Below, piece after piece: positions 51,255-60,901 of a stretch of 64,000 bases of DNA. The notes under the pieces were generated by a model. It had not been told where the DNA came from and searched no databases. It saw only the letters and a list, made by a program, of their open reading frames with translations. The position numbers and the translations under genes were made by a program. Origin of the DNA: Caulobacter endophyticus (lineage in GTDB: Bacteria > Pseudomonadota > Alphaproteobacteria > Caulobacterales > Caulobacteraceae); contig NZ_QDKQ01000071.1 of the NCBI RefSeq assembly GCF_003116815.1, positions 124,001-188,000 of the forward strand, in the 5' to 3' direction. The stretch's first letter is position 1. Every line of letters starts with the position of its first letter.

Positions 51255-52250
51255 TCAGTACTTGAAAGTGACGATCCGGCGGATCATCAGCTGGCCGATG
51301 AGGTAGAGGACCACAACGCCGCTCACGACGGGCCAGAACGCCGGGTCCGAGAACTTGGTGGTGTAGAATTCCGGACGGAACACGCTGACCACGCCCACGC
51401 AGAACAGCGGCAGCAGGCTGAGGATCAGGGCCGACATCCGCCCTTCGCTCGACAGGGCGCGGATGCGCTTGGCCAGCGAGGCGCGGCCGCGGATCACCGT
51501 GGCCAGGCCGGCCAGGATCTCGGCCAGGTTGCCGCCTGTCTCGCTCTGGATGGCGATGCTGACGGCGAAGAAGGCCACGTCGGGCGATCCGGTGCGCCGG
51601 GCCAGGTTCGACAGGGCGTCGCGGAACTCCACGCCATAAGTGGTCTCGTCCAGCACCAGGCCGAACTCGGTGCCGATCGGGTCGGGCATCTCCTGGGTGA
51701 CCAGGCCCACCGCCGAGATCACCGGATGGCCGGCGCGCAGGGCGCGGATCATCACGTCCAGGGCCAGCGGCAGCTGTTCCTCCAGTTTCGCCAGGCGCGC
51801 GGCGTGGCGCCGGACGATCCATATCGCCGCCACCGCGCTGCTGACGGCGGTCGCGCCGACGGCGGTGACCAGCACCTGCGAGACCGGCGTCTCGACCGGC
51901 TGGCCGCGCAGGAACACCAGCGCCAGCAGCCACAGGCCGGCCGCGGCGGCGGCCACCACGCCCAGCACCTGCAACGGACCGGCGGTCAGTCCCGACTGGC
52001 GCAGGTAGAGCGTGGCGCGACCATGCAGAGCGCCGTAGGGGGTGCGGTCGATCCAGCTGCCGCGCGGATCGCGCACCAGCGACTCGTAGACCTTGTCCTG
52101 GCTCATGCCGGCGGCCATCAGGGTCAGGCGTCGATTGACCCTCTGGGTCTGTTCGCGGGCCGACAGCAGCAGGCCGAAGATGGTCTGGCCGGCCAGCACC
52201 GCGGCCACGAAGGCCAGCACCAGGGCCATGGGAAAGAGAAGTCCTTGCAT
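51255..52250 (-). CDS. tadB: Tad inner-membrane platform protein TadB
   Basis: 331 residues. N-terminal membrane span LLFPMALVLAFVAAVLAGQT, central spans VLGVVAAAAAGLWLLALVFL, and a T2SSF domain (LPLALDVMIRALRAGHPVIS, VSIAIQSETGGNLAEILAGL) before the final spans. Equivalent to CpaG. The frame is open to 52508, but the ATG at 52250 sits 4 bases after the cpaF stop and gives the family N-terminus. It partners TadC, encoded 9 bases downstream. Confidence 0.92.
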   Translation of the reverse strand: MQGLLFPMALVLAFVAAVLAGQTIFGLLLSAREQTQRVNRRLTLMAAGMSQDKVYESLVRDPRGSWIDRTPYGALHGRATLYLRQSGLTAGPLQVLGVVAAAAAGLWLLALVFLRGQPVETPVSQVLVTAVGATAVSSAVAAIWIVRRHAARLAKLEEQLPLALDVMIRALRAGHPVISAVGLVTQEMPDPIGTEFGLVLDETTYGVEFRDALSNLARRTGSPDVAFFAVSIAIQSETGGNLAEILAGLATVIRGRASLAKRIRALSSEGRMSALILSLLPLFCVGVVSVFRPEFYTTKFSDPAFWPVVSGVVVLYLIGQLMIRRIVTFKY

Positions 52251-52254
52251 GGCG

Positions 52255-53601
<1,347 letters not shown>

Positions 53602-53604
53602 GAT

Positions 53605-54819
53605 CTATCTCCCGACCTGGGCGAGGGCGACCGGCTGGGCCGGAACCAGGGAGTCGGCGAGACGCCCGATCGCCGCCTCGAGCTTGCTGCCCCGGCGCAC
53701 CGCGCTCAGCGCCAGGCCCTGGTTGATCGCCTGGTGCATCAGCTTGCGATCCTCGGGGATCACCATGTCGAAGGGCCGGCCGATGGCCTGCTCGGCCGCC
53801 TTCAGCGACAGGCCGCTGGCGCTGTCGGGCTCGACCTGGTTGCAGACCAGCGTCACCGGTACGTCGTCCAGCCGCTGGGCGCTCAGCATGTGCAGCTGCC
53901 GGCGGGCCAGATGCACGTGCGGCACCGACAGGTGGGTGACCAGCATGATCCGCTGCGACTGGCGCAGCAGGCGGTTGGTCCAGGCGGTCCAGACGGTGGG
54001 CAGGTCGACCAGGGTGGTCTCGAAGTCGCGGCGCAGGGCGGCCATCAGGCCGTCGACCAGGGTCGGGCTCAGGGCCTCGACCGGCATCATCTCCTGCGGG
54101 GCGCCCAGTACGGACACGCCGCTGCGGTGGGTGGGCAGGGACGAGGCGAAGGGCATTTCCTCCACCGCGCCGCCGGCCGCCAGCACCTGGCCCACCGTCA
54201 CGGCGTCGCCGACGTCGAGATAGAGGGCCGCGGCGCCCATCTGCACGTCCAGGTCCGCCAGGCAGACGCCAGCTGCGCCCGCGCGGCCGGCCAGCATCAC
54301 CGCCGTCTGGACCGCCAGCGATGTGGCGCCGACCCCGCCGCCGGCCTTGAGCACGCTGATGATCTCGCCGCTGCGCTTGTGGGCCCGGCCGGTGTCGAGG
54401 CGGCAGAATATCCTTTCCAGGGCGATGGCCAGGGTGGTGTCGCTGACGGGGGCGGGAAGCACGTCGGCCGCGCCCTGGTGCAACAGGCGCCGCGTCGCTT
54501 CGATGTCGGCGCCGCGCATGGCCACCAGCACTTCGAACCGCCCGGCGCTGGCCGCGATCCGCGAGGTCATCCGCTCCAGCTCTGCCGGGTCGCCGGCGTC
54601 CACGCCGACGATCAACAGGTCGAAGGCGTGGGCGGCGCGCTCGGGCCAGGCGCAGTCCAGCAACCGGAAGGTCACGGCCGGGAACATCGCCGACAGCATC
54701 GCCACCGGCGGATCGGCGCCCAGGCCCGCGCCGCAGAGGCCCACGCGCCAGGCCGTCGGACGGCTGGGCTGGGGCGGCGGGGCGACGGTCTTGGGACGGC
54801 CGAAATGGAGCAGGCTCAC
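53605..54819 (-). CDS. cpaE: CpaE/TadZ pilus-localisation ATPase
   Basis: 404 residues. The N-terminal receiver-like domain (about 20-135) lacks a clear phospho-acceptor context. The ParA/MinD-like ATPase domain follows, with the deviant Walker A in LKAGGGVGATSLAVQTAVML, CLADLDVQMGAAALYLDVGD, and the Walker-B-like TTLVDLPTVWTAWTNRLL. TadZ proteins place the Tad machine at a cell pole. The start is a GTG at 54819 overlapping the stop of the preceding TadE-like gene (GTGA). The frame runs open further upstream without family similarity. Confidence 0.92.
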   Translation of the reverse strand: MSLLHFGRPKTVAPPPQPSRPTAWRVGLCGAGLGADPPVAMLSAMFPAVTFRLLDCAWPERAAHAFDLLIVGVDAGDPAELERMTSRIAASAGRFEVLVAMRGADIEATRRLLHQGAADVLPAPVSDTTLAIALERIFCRLDTGRAHKRSGEIISVLKAGGGVGATSLAVQTAVMLAGRAGAAGVCLADLDVQMGAAALYLDVGDAVTVGQVLAAGGAVEEMPFASSLPTHRSGVSVLGAPQEMMPVEALSPTLVDGLMAALRRDFETTLVDLPTVWTAWTNRLLRQSQRIMLVTHLSVPHVHLARRQLHMLSAQRLDDVPVTLVCNQVEPDSASGLSLKAAEQAIGRPFDMVIPEDRKLMHQAINQGLALSAVRRGSKLEAAIGRLADSLVPAQPVALAQVGR

Positions 54820-55412
54820 GACAGGCTCTCTCCGCTGAGTGTCGACGTCATGGTCGGCAGGGTGAAAGGGGCGACGCCGAAGATCTGCAGCGCGGCGCTC
54901 TGGAAGGTCAGGTTGGACACGCTGACGCTGACCAGCGGCTCCATGTCGGGGGCGTACGGGTTGCCCACCTTGCCGATGCCGACATGGCGATAGGTGATGG
55001 TCACGTCCGCGGCGGTGATGTCGGGCTGGTAGGCCTGCATCTTGTTCAGCACGGCGGTGAAGGTGGTGTTGTCGAAGCCCGGCGAACCGCCGCTGCCCTG
55101 AGTCTGCGTGCAGGTCGTGTTCGAGCCGGTGCAGCTGAAGGCCATGTCGGGCACGGCGCCGCCGCCGGCGATGCCCTGGGCGATGCCGTCGTAGCCGGCC
55201 ATGTAGGTCGAGACCATCGGGCTGACGACGGCCAGGCGCGCACCCTCGCGGGTGGCGGTCTTGGCGGTGTTGATGGTCCAGCCCAGCCGGCCCATGTCGA
55301 TCACCGCCAGAAGCATGGCGATGAAGGCGAAGCACACCAGGCCGAACTCGGCGGCCGTGGAGGCGTCTTCGTCGCGGGCCAGGCGCCCGAGGAGGGGAGC
55401 AAGGCGGGTCAT
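54816..55412 (-). CDS. TadE-family pseudopilin, second copy
   Basis: 198 residues. TadE-like N-terminus: STAAEFGLVCFAFIAMLLAV with the conserved Glu, then IDMGRLGWTINTAKTATREG and ARLAVVSP. One membrane span at about 20-42; the rest is expected in the periplasm, with a Cys pair (FSCTGSNTTCTQ). TadE/TadF pseudopilins help start Flp fibre assembly. The ATG overlaps the preceding gene (ATGA) and the stop overlaps cpaE, so translation is coupled along the run. Confidence 0.88.
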   Translation of the reverse strand: MTRLAPLLGRLARDEDASTAAEFGLVCFAFIAMLLAVIDMGRLGWTINTAKTATREGARLAVVSPMVSTYMAGYDGIAQGIAGGGAVPDMAFSCTGSNTTCTQTQGSGGSPGFDNTTFTAVLNKMQAYQPDITAADVTITYRHVGIGKVGNPYAPDMEPLVSVSVSNLTFQSAALQIFGVAPFTLPTMTSTLSGESLS

Positions 55413-55921
55413 TCGGTCCACGCCTGCTGGGCGCTGACCGTGAACGAGGTCAGCGAGACGCCGGTCAGCGGACCAAAGGATTCGATGTAGGGCGGGGTCG
55501 CGCTGACCTGCACCCGGGGCACGCCGGTCATGCCGTCGTAGCGGCCCGAATAGGTCCCGCCGGCGTTGCTGACGCAGGTGACGGTGACCGTCACCGTGGC
55601 GTTGCTGGTCCAACTGGCGATCAACGGCGCGCCCGAGCCGTCCCTGGTGCCGGTGCGGGTCAGGTTTTGGACGTTGGTCACGTCGCCGGCGTTGGTCAGG
55701 CCCGCGCAGGTCATCGGCAGGCGGGCGGCGTAGCGGGCGGCGTCGCGCACCGACGAGACGGCGATGTGGTAGTTCCAGAAGAGCCTTCCCGCACCGACGA
55801 AGGCGAAGCACAGCAGCACCATGAACGGCAGCACCAGGGCGAACTCCACCGCCGCCGAGCCCTCGCGCCCGACAAGCAGCCGGTCCAGCAGGCGGTGGGA
55901 AGGGGAAGGGCGCTCAATCAT
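55409..55921 (-). CDS. TadE-family pseudopilin, first copy
   Basis: 170 residues. SAAVEFALVLPFMVLLCFAF with the family Glu, followed by VGAGRLFWNYHIAVSSVRDA and ARYAARLP. One N-terminal span, then a periplasmic domain. The ATG at 55921 overlaps the TadG-like stop by 8 bases, and the stop overlaps the second TadE-like gene. The two TadE-like proteins share their N-termini but not their distal parts and would be the TadE/TadF pair. Confidence 0.87.
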   Translation of the reverse strand: MIERPSPSHRLLDRLLVGREGSAAVEFALVLPFMVLLCFAFVGAGRLFWNYHIAVSSVRDAARYAARLPMTCAGLTNAGDVTNVQNLTRTGTRDGSGAPLIASWTSNATVTVTVTCVSNAGGTYSGRYDGMTGVPRVQVSATPPYIESFGPLTGVSLTSFTVSAQQAWTE

Positions 55922-57398
55922 AGAGGCGCACCGAGTAGAGCATGGTCTCTGCGCCCACCGCCGAGGTGTCGGTGGTGGCGCCGATGACCTCGCCATAGAT
56001 CGAGTTGCTGACGGCCGGGCCGATCAGGAACAGGTCGACATAGGCGATGACGTTGACGGTCGAGCTGCCGTGCACGTTGTCGGCGTTGCAGTTGACGACG
56101 ACGGCTGAGATCGTGCGGCGATCGGGCGAGACCTGGGCGCCGGTCTTGTTGCACTGGGGCGCGGCGTAGTCGTGCGAGCCGCTGGTGGCTGTCTGGCTGT
56201 CCGAGAAGGCGCCGGCCGGCTTGGCGATGGCGCTGCTCAGCATCGCCAGTTCCCACTTGTAGACCTGATAGCGCGTGGGGCTGGTGGCGCCGGCCACCGG
56301 GGCGGGGCCGTAGGCCAACCAGCCCGTGCCGGTCGCGCCCGCCGGAACCTGCGGCGTATAGGTCGTCGGATTGATGCCCGAGTGGTTGGTGGCGAAGTAC
56401 TGGGCGACGTTCCAGACGCCGCTGCCGACCACGCTCGACTGGTTGCAATCGCGGGGGAAGCCCATGCCGGTGGCGACCGCGGCGCTGCTGGAGCAGCTGT
56501 TGCTCGGCACGGCGACGGTGGGCGTGCAGGCGTTGGCGCCGGCGTTGGTCTTGGCGCCGACCATGGTGTTCATCGCCGGCAGGTACAGCGGGTCGTTCTT
56601 CAGGCCGCTGGCCGACGACTTGTAGACGTCGAAGCGGACGTTGAAGTAGTCGTCGGCCGAGGCGATGTTGCCGGTCTGGGTCTGGGCCACCGACCCGAAG
56701 CACTCGGTCAGCGGGGGGCTGCGGCCCATGGCGTTCTTGACGTCGGCCGCGCCCGACCCCACCGACAGGAACCCGAAGTTCCCGGGCCCCCAGGCCCCGT
56801 TGCCGCCGGGCGGCGGGGTCAGGACGAAGTTCTTGCCGATGTAGCTGTCCCCGTCGAACACCAGGCTGGTGGCCTCGTTGGGATTGCAGATCATCAGCGG
56901 CGGCACCTTGCAGATCGCCGTGCCGTAGCCGGCCACCGCGCGGGCGGTGGCGTTGAAGCCGGCCGCGCCGGTCAGCGCCCCGAACACCAGGCCGCGCGAG
57001 CGCGGCGCCAGATTGATGCGGATGAACTTGGCCGCGGCGTCGGTGGTCGCTGTGACGTCGGGGTCGCGACTGGAGAGAAAGATGATGTCGCTGGCGGCGA
57101 CGGCCACGTTGGCCTCGTAGGTGTCGCCCAGGGCCTGGCGGTTGCTGACCAGGCTGCCCATGGCCGCCGTCTGGGCGCGTCCCATCGCCCCGCTCGCGCC
57201 ATCCAGCTGGCTGGCGCCGGCCAGGGCGGCGGCGTCGACGGCGTTCTCCAGTTCGGCCCGCAGGGCGAGCGCCCGGCTGACGTCGAAGGCAAGGCCCCCG
57301 ATGGCGACCAGTCCGATCAGGGCCACTCCTGTTAGGGTGGCCACCGTGCCGGAACGATCCTGGATGAAGCGCTTGGCGAGGGAAGGAACGGGCGACAT
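55914..57398 (-). CDS. tadG: TadG-like pilus assembly protein
   Basis: 494 residues. The N-terminal TadE/G-like segment has one membrane span (SGTVATLTGVALIGLVAIGG then LAFDVSRALALRAELENAVD, AAALAGAS). A long periplasmic domain with several Cys follows (AICKVPPLMICNP, TECFGSVAQT, ANACTPTVAVPSNSCSSSAA, DCNQSSVVG, PQCNKTGAQV). No von Willebrand MIDAS motif was found by eye. Likely assembly factor of the Tad machine; the operon position before the two TadE-like genes supports this. Confidence 0.85.
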   Translation of the reverse strand: MSPVPSLAKRFIQDRSGTVATLTGVALIGLVAIGGLAFDVSRALALRAELENAVDAAALAGASQLDGASGAMGRAQTAAMGSLVSNRQALGDTYEANVAVAASDIIFLSSRDPDVTATTDAAAKFIRINLAPRSRGLVFGALTGAAGFNATARAVAGYGTAICKVPPLMICNPNEATSLVFDGDSYIGKNFVLTPPPGGNGAWGPGNFGFLSVGSGAADVKNAMGRSPPLTECFGSVAQTQTGNIASADDYFNVRFDVYKSSASGLKNDPLYLPAMNTMVGAKTNAGANACTPTVAVPSNSCSSSAAVATGMGFPRDCNQSSVVGSGVWNVAQYFATNHSGINPTTYTPQVPAGATGTGWLAYGPAPVAGATSPTRYQVYKWELAMLSSAIAKPAGAFSDSQTATSGSHDYAAPQCNKTGAQVSPDRRTISAVVVNCNADNVHGSSTVNVIAYVDLFLIGPAVSNSIYGEVIGATTDTSAVGAETMLYSVRLYD

Positions 57399-57400
57399 GG

Positions 57401-57706
57401 TCAGTTGGCCGGAGACTTGGCCGCTCCCTTGTTGTCGATGCTGGAGGTGCTGGCCTGGGCGGGCTGGATCACCTGGTTCTTGCCGTAGCGGGTCGCCGCC
57501 AGGGTGGCCCGGACGCCGTCGCCGCCGGGCTGCAGCACGCCTTCGTAGCGGGCTTCCGGATCGGCCTTCTGGGCGGCGAGGTTGCTGCGCAGGGCCACGC
57601 CGAAGTCCGGCGACAGGTCCTTGCGGGCATCGGTGCAGCCGGTGAGGGCGGCAAGGGACGCGGCGACGAGCAGGGGCCTATTGAAGGACATGGCCTTGAG
57701 GTCCAT
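57401..57706 (-). CDS. Small Tad-operon lipoprotein in the place of CpaD
   Basis: 101 residues. Lipoprotein signal with Cys in ASLAALTGCTDARKDLSPDF, then a short soluble part (FGVALRSNLAAQKADPEARY, ATLAATRYGKNQVIQPAQAS). The ATG at 57706 has a strong GGGAGGGG site inside the 3' end of the secretin gene; an ATG at 57691 is less favoured. CpaD lipoproteins sit at this point in other loci but are about twice as long. The FG-x-A-x-R/x-N-x-x-x-Q segment does resemble the CpaD C-terminus, so this may be a minimal CpaD. Function inferred from place. Confidence 0.7.
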   Translation of the reverse strand: MDLKAMSFNRPLLVAASLAALTGCTDARKDLSPDFGVALRSNLAAQKADPEARYEGVLQPGGDGVRATLAATRYGKNQVIQPAQASTSSIDNKGAAKSPAN

Positions 57707-59063
57707 CGACCCCTCCCTTGGCTGGTTGGGTGCTCGACTGGGTCTTGCCCAGCAGGAACAGCTCGGTGTCGGACGGCGGGACGAAGTTGTCGGCCGGCGT
57801 CGCCTGCCGGGCCCGGGTCGGCCGCACCAGGTGCGGGGTGACCAGGATCACCAGTTCGGTCTGGTTGCGCTGGTAGCTGGTCGAACGGAATAGCGAGCCC
57901 AGGATCGGCAGGTCGCCCAGCATCGGGAACTGGCGGATCTGATCCTGGTAGTCGTCGCGGATCAGGCCTGCGATCGTGAAGGACTCGCCGTCGCGCAGCT
58001 CGACCGTGGTCTTGGCGCGGCGCACCTTGATGCCGGGGATCCGCAGGCCGTTGCTGACGAACGAGGCGTTGGGGTCGATGCTCGAGACCTCGGGGTTGAC
58101 CACCAGGTTCACCATGCCGTCCTGCAGGACGGTGGGGGTGAAGGCCAGGCCGATGCCGAACTGCTTGAACTCGACCGTGATCGTCGTCTGGCCGCCGCTC
58201 TGGTTCTGGGCCACGGGAACGGGGAACTCGCCGCCGGCCAGGAAGTTGGCCGTGTCGCCCGACATGGCCGTCAGGTTCGGCTCGGCCAGGGTCTTGACCA
58301 GGCCCTTGGTCTCCAGCGCGTCGAACAGCACGTCCAGGTCGACGTCGCCGGCCCGCAGCGGAAACTTCAGCAGGCCGAAGGTGTCGGTCAGGGTGGTGGC
58401 CACCCCTGTGTCGCCGGTGCCGATGACGAAGTTGTGGTAGTTCGGCGAGGCCGGGTTGGCGGTGTTCATATTCAGCCGCAGGGCCTTGGCCGTGGCGCGC
58501 TCCATCTCGACGATGCGCACCGACAGCGTGACCTGCTGGCTGCCCTGCACCGACAGCATGTTGACCACCTGACCGGGTGCATAGCTCTCGGCCAGGGCCG
58601 CGGCGCGGCCGGCCACGGCGCCGCTGCTGGCGGTGCCGGTCAGCACGATCGATTGGTTGCCCGAGGCGACCTTCAGGTTCTCCTCGTTGGGCAGGGCGTC
58701 GCGCATCCGCTGGCGCAGGGTCTCGACGTCGGCGCCGACCACCACGTTGGCGGCCGCCACCAGCTTGCGGCCGGGGCCATAGGCGGTCAGCGTCGTGCCG
58801 CCCAGCTTCTTGCCGACCACATAGACCGACCGCGAGGTCAGGGGCAGCACGTCGGCGGTGTCGGGATTGCCGATCATGATGTCCGTGTACGGAGCGGGCA
58901 GCTCCAGCACCTGGGCCTTGCCGACGGCGACATTGACCTCGACCTTGCGGACGGCGACGTCCGACAGAGCGGCCGGGGGCTGGGCCAGCGCGGTGGTCGG
59001 AGCCGCCGCCAGCAGGGGCAGCAGTCCGGCCGCGGCGGCCAGCAGCGAGCGTTTCAGGGTCAT
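57678..59063 (-). CDS. cpaC: Tad outer-membrane secretin CpaC/RcpA
   Basis: 461 residues. Signal peptide (LAAAAGLLPLLAAAPTTALA), N-terminal BON/N0-like domain (KVEVNVAVGKAQVLELPAPY, YTDIMIGNPDTADVLPLTSR), then the secretin domain (LVKTLAEPNLTAMSGDTANF, LAGGEFPVPVAQNQSGG, QFGIGLAFTPTVLQDGMVNL, PMLGDLPILGSLFRSTSYQR). Forms the outer-membrane pore for the Flp pilus. The ATG at 59063 is chosen for a normal signal peptide. A GTG at 59138 overlapping the cpaB stop (GTGA) would add 25 Arg-rich residues and matches the overlap habit of this operon. Confidence 0.93.
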   Translation of the reverse strand: MTLKRSLLAAAAGLLPLLAAAPTTALAQPPAALSDVAVRKVEVNVAVGKAQVLELPAPYTDIMIGNPDTADVLPLTSRSVYVVGKKLGGTTLTAYGPGRKLVAAANVVVGADVETLRQRMRDALPNEENLKVASGNQSIVLTGTASSGAVAGRAAALAESYAPGQVVNMLSVQGSQQVTLSVRIVEMERATAKALRLNMNTANPASPNYHNFVIGTGDTGVATTLTDTFGLLKFPLRAGDVDLDVLFDALETKGLVKTLAEPNLTAMSGDTANFLAGGEFPVPVAQNQSGGQTTITVEFKQFGIGLAFTPTVLQDGMVNLVVNPEVSSIDPNASFVSNGLRIPGIKVRRAKTTVELRDGESFTIAGLIRDDYQDQIRQFPMLGDLPILGSLFRSTSYQRNQTELVILVTPHLVRPTRARQATPADNFVPPSDTELFLLGKTQSSTQPAKGGVDGPQGHVLQ

Positions 59064-59134
59064 TTGAGCGGGTCCTGCGCCGCGCGCCTCAGCGGCGCGC
59101 CGGCGGGAGGGAGGGGGAACGGTGCGGGCCATGG

Positions 59135-60028
59135 TCACAGCCCCACCCGATAGCCGGTCGTTTCGACGCCGCGGGTCACGCGGACTTCGGTCGAAGGCGG
59201 GGCCATGGAAGAAGAGGCGGACCGGGGCGCGGCCGGACGGCGGGGCGCGACGGCCCGGACGGGCGTCAGCGCGGGCGCGTTGACCTGGGTAGGTCCCATG
59301 CCTCGCGACAGGTCGGCCAGCGTCATGGTCCGGCGGCCCAGCGGGGCCTGGTCGGAGATCTGCCGCAGGGCCAGCGACACCGCGCCCACGGCCTGGGCCA
59401 GGGTGATGGCCTGGGCCTGGTCGGGCGTAACCTCGACGGTGATCGCCTTGACCACTACGGGCTTGTCGGCGCCCTGGTCGTCGGACTGATCGACGCCGAC
59501 GACGCGGACGTTCTCGGCCAGCACCTGGGTCAGGCTGGTCTCGGGCTGGTTGTTGTCCTTGCTGCGGGTCAGCAGCACGTCCACCCGGTCGCCCGGCAGC
59601 ACGAACCCGCCGACGCCGGCGACGTCGTTGGCCCGCAGCGACACCGCCCGCATGCCTTCGCCCAACGAGCTGGCGAGGTTGGAGCGGCCGCCCGAGCCCG
59701 ACACGCGGTCGGCCAGGATCGGCTCGTTGGCGGCGATGTCCTTCAGCGCGATGCGCGCGCCGCCCGGGCCTGACGCGGCCTCCGGGATGGAGCGGAAGGC
59801 GCCGGCCGGCACGGCGTCGGTCGGATAGTGCGCGACCTTGAGCACGGTGGACTGGAGCTTGAAGCCCCTCGCCAGCGGCTGGGCGGCGACGACGACCGGC
59901 GTCGAGCCGGTGTCCTTGACCACCGGGGCGTCCACGCGCCCGGCGCTCATATAGACCCGTGCCGCGAGCACGGCGCCCAGGCCCAGCACAGCGGCCGCGC
60001 CCAGGGATATGACGGTTTTCGTCTGCAT
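59135..60028 (-). CDS. cpaB: Flp pilus assembly protein CpaB/RcpC
   Basis: 297 residues. N-terminal span/signal (VISLGAAAVLGLGAVLAARV), a SAF domain (STPVVVAAQPLARGFKLQST then LKDIAANEPILADRV), and the RcpC region (MRAVSLRANDVAGVGGFVLP, GDRVDVLLT, VTPDQAQAITLAQAVGAVSL). A periplasmic partner of the secretin, thought to gate it or bind peptidoglycan. The Pro/Ala/Ser-rich tail (about 250-285) is unremarkable. It lies 98 bases after flp and before cpaC. Confidence 0.92.
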   Translation of the reverse strand: MQTKTVISLGAAAVLGLGAVLAARVYMSAGRVDAPVVKDTGSTPVVVAAQPLARGFKLQSTVLKVAHYPTDAVPAGAFRSIPEAASGPGGARIALKDIAANEPILADRVSGSGGRSNLASSLGEGMRAVSLRANDVAGVGGFVLPGDRVDVLLTRSKDNNQPETSLTQVLAENVRVVGVDQSDDQGADKPVVVKAITVEVTPDQAQAITLAQAVGAVSLALRQISDQAPLGRRTMTLADLSRGMGPTQVNAPALTPVRAVAPRRPAAPRSASSSMAPPSTEVRVTRGVETTGYRVGL

Positions 60029-60126
60029 TGTTGCAACCCCCTCCCCACGTCAGCGGGGAGCCTGTCCTGGCTCACCGCCATGGGTCGGCGACGCGGCTTG
60101 CCGCCCCGCGCCGCCGACGACTTGGT

Positions 60127-60309
60127 TCAGCAGTTCGCGGCCGACGGATTGGCCACGCAGGTGGCGGCGTCCGTGATGGCCGTGCCGATGTTGGTGCCCA
60201 GCAGCACCGCCGCGACGGCGATCGCGCTGCCGATGATCGCCAGGATCAGGGCGTATTCGGCCGCGGCCGCACCGTCTTCTTCAAAGAACAGTTCGCGCAG
60301 AGTATTCAT
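60127..60309 (-). CDS. flp: Flp/PilA-type major pilin
   Basis: 60 residues. Short leader MNTLRELFFEEDG, processed after the Gly, then the Flp motif AAAAEYALILAIIGSAIAVA (Glu5 and Tyr6 of the mature pilin), followed by a short tail with two Cys (ATCVANPSAANC) that could form a terminal disulfide loop. The ATG at 60309 has GGAGGA before it; the frame is open to 60360. First gene of the Tad operon, cleaved by the linked CpaA peptidase and built into the adhesive Flp fibre. Confidence 0.94.
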   Translation of the reverse strand: MNTLRELFFEEDGAAAAEYALILAIIGSAIAVAAVLLGTNIGTAITDAATCVANPSAANC

Positions 60310-60901
60310 GGCGTATCCTCCTCTAAGTTTTCTCAACCGCGCTGCTTTAGGCGCGGACAAAGAAGAGGTTTCCCCCTTCGTCGGAGATTTAACGTCTTAA
60401 TTCTTTGGTAAGTAAATACATCGGCCGCCTTAATATGAAATCGGTATGGCGGGCCGCGATGCATATGGAGGATGCACTATTTTTCAGTATTTAGGGCGCG
60501 CAGGTCGCGTGTTTGGCGAATATGCTTTTGGGTGCGTGCGCCTGTTTGCCGCCAATAGGTTGTCGATGCGAGTTCTTCGCTCGGCGACCGCGATCAAGAT
60601 TTCGGCCGGAGGTTGCACTACTCAATTTGGGGTGCCTGTTTGACCGCCTCCAATGCTCCGCAAGACGCCTTTCCGAGCCCGCGCCGCGTCGCCCGGGCGG
60701 GTGTCTTCCATTTGAAATAATTGATATTTTTGCTCGGCGTAAGCAGCGTGGTGCGACAGGATGACGCCCCGGCCACGAACCGCTCCGGGGCGCGATGCGC
60801 CGTTTGTCACCGCAGTGTTCGTCAACCCCGGAGAGAAACTGCTGGTTTGTGAAACCAAATATCACCATTCAGTCACGGTTTGACGCCTGGGGGATCGGAA
60901 C
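60310..60901. other. Divergent intergenic region between flp and the giant repeat protein
   Basis: 592 bases without a supported gene. The part near flp is AT-rich (60390-60490), consistent with a promoter. A perfect 8-base inverted repeat CGCCCCGG/CCGGGGCG (60765-60772 and 60785-60792) has no T-run. Open frames here show no family features. It should hold the control signals for both divergent surface-structure genes. Confidence 0.5.

Noticed and set aside
60765-60792. Hairpin CGCCCCGG/CCGGGGCG as a terminator
   Set aside because: It has no T-run and lies in a divergent gap where no transcript is expected to end. Kept only as an inverted repeat in the region note.
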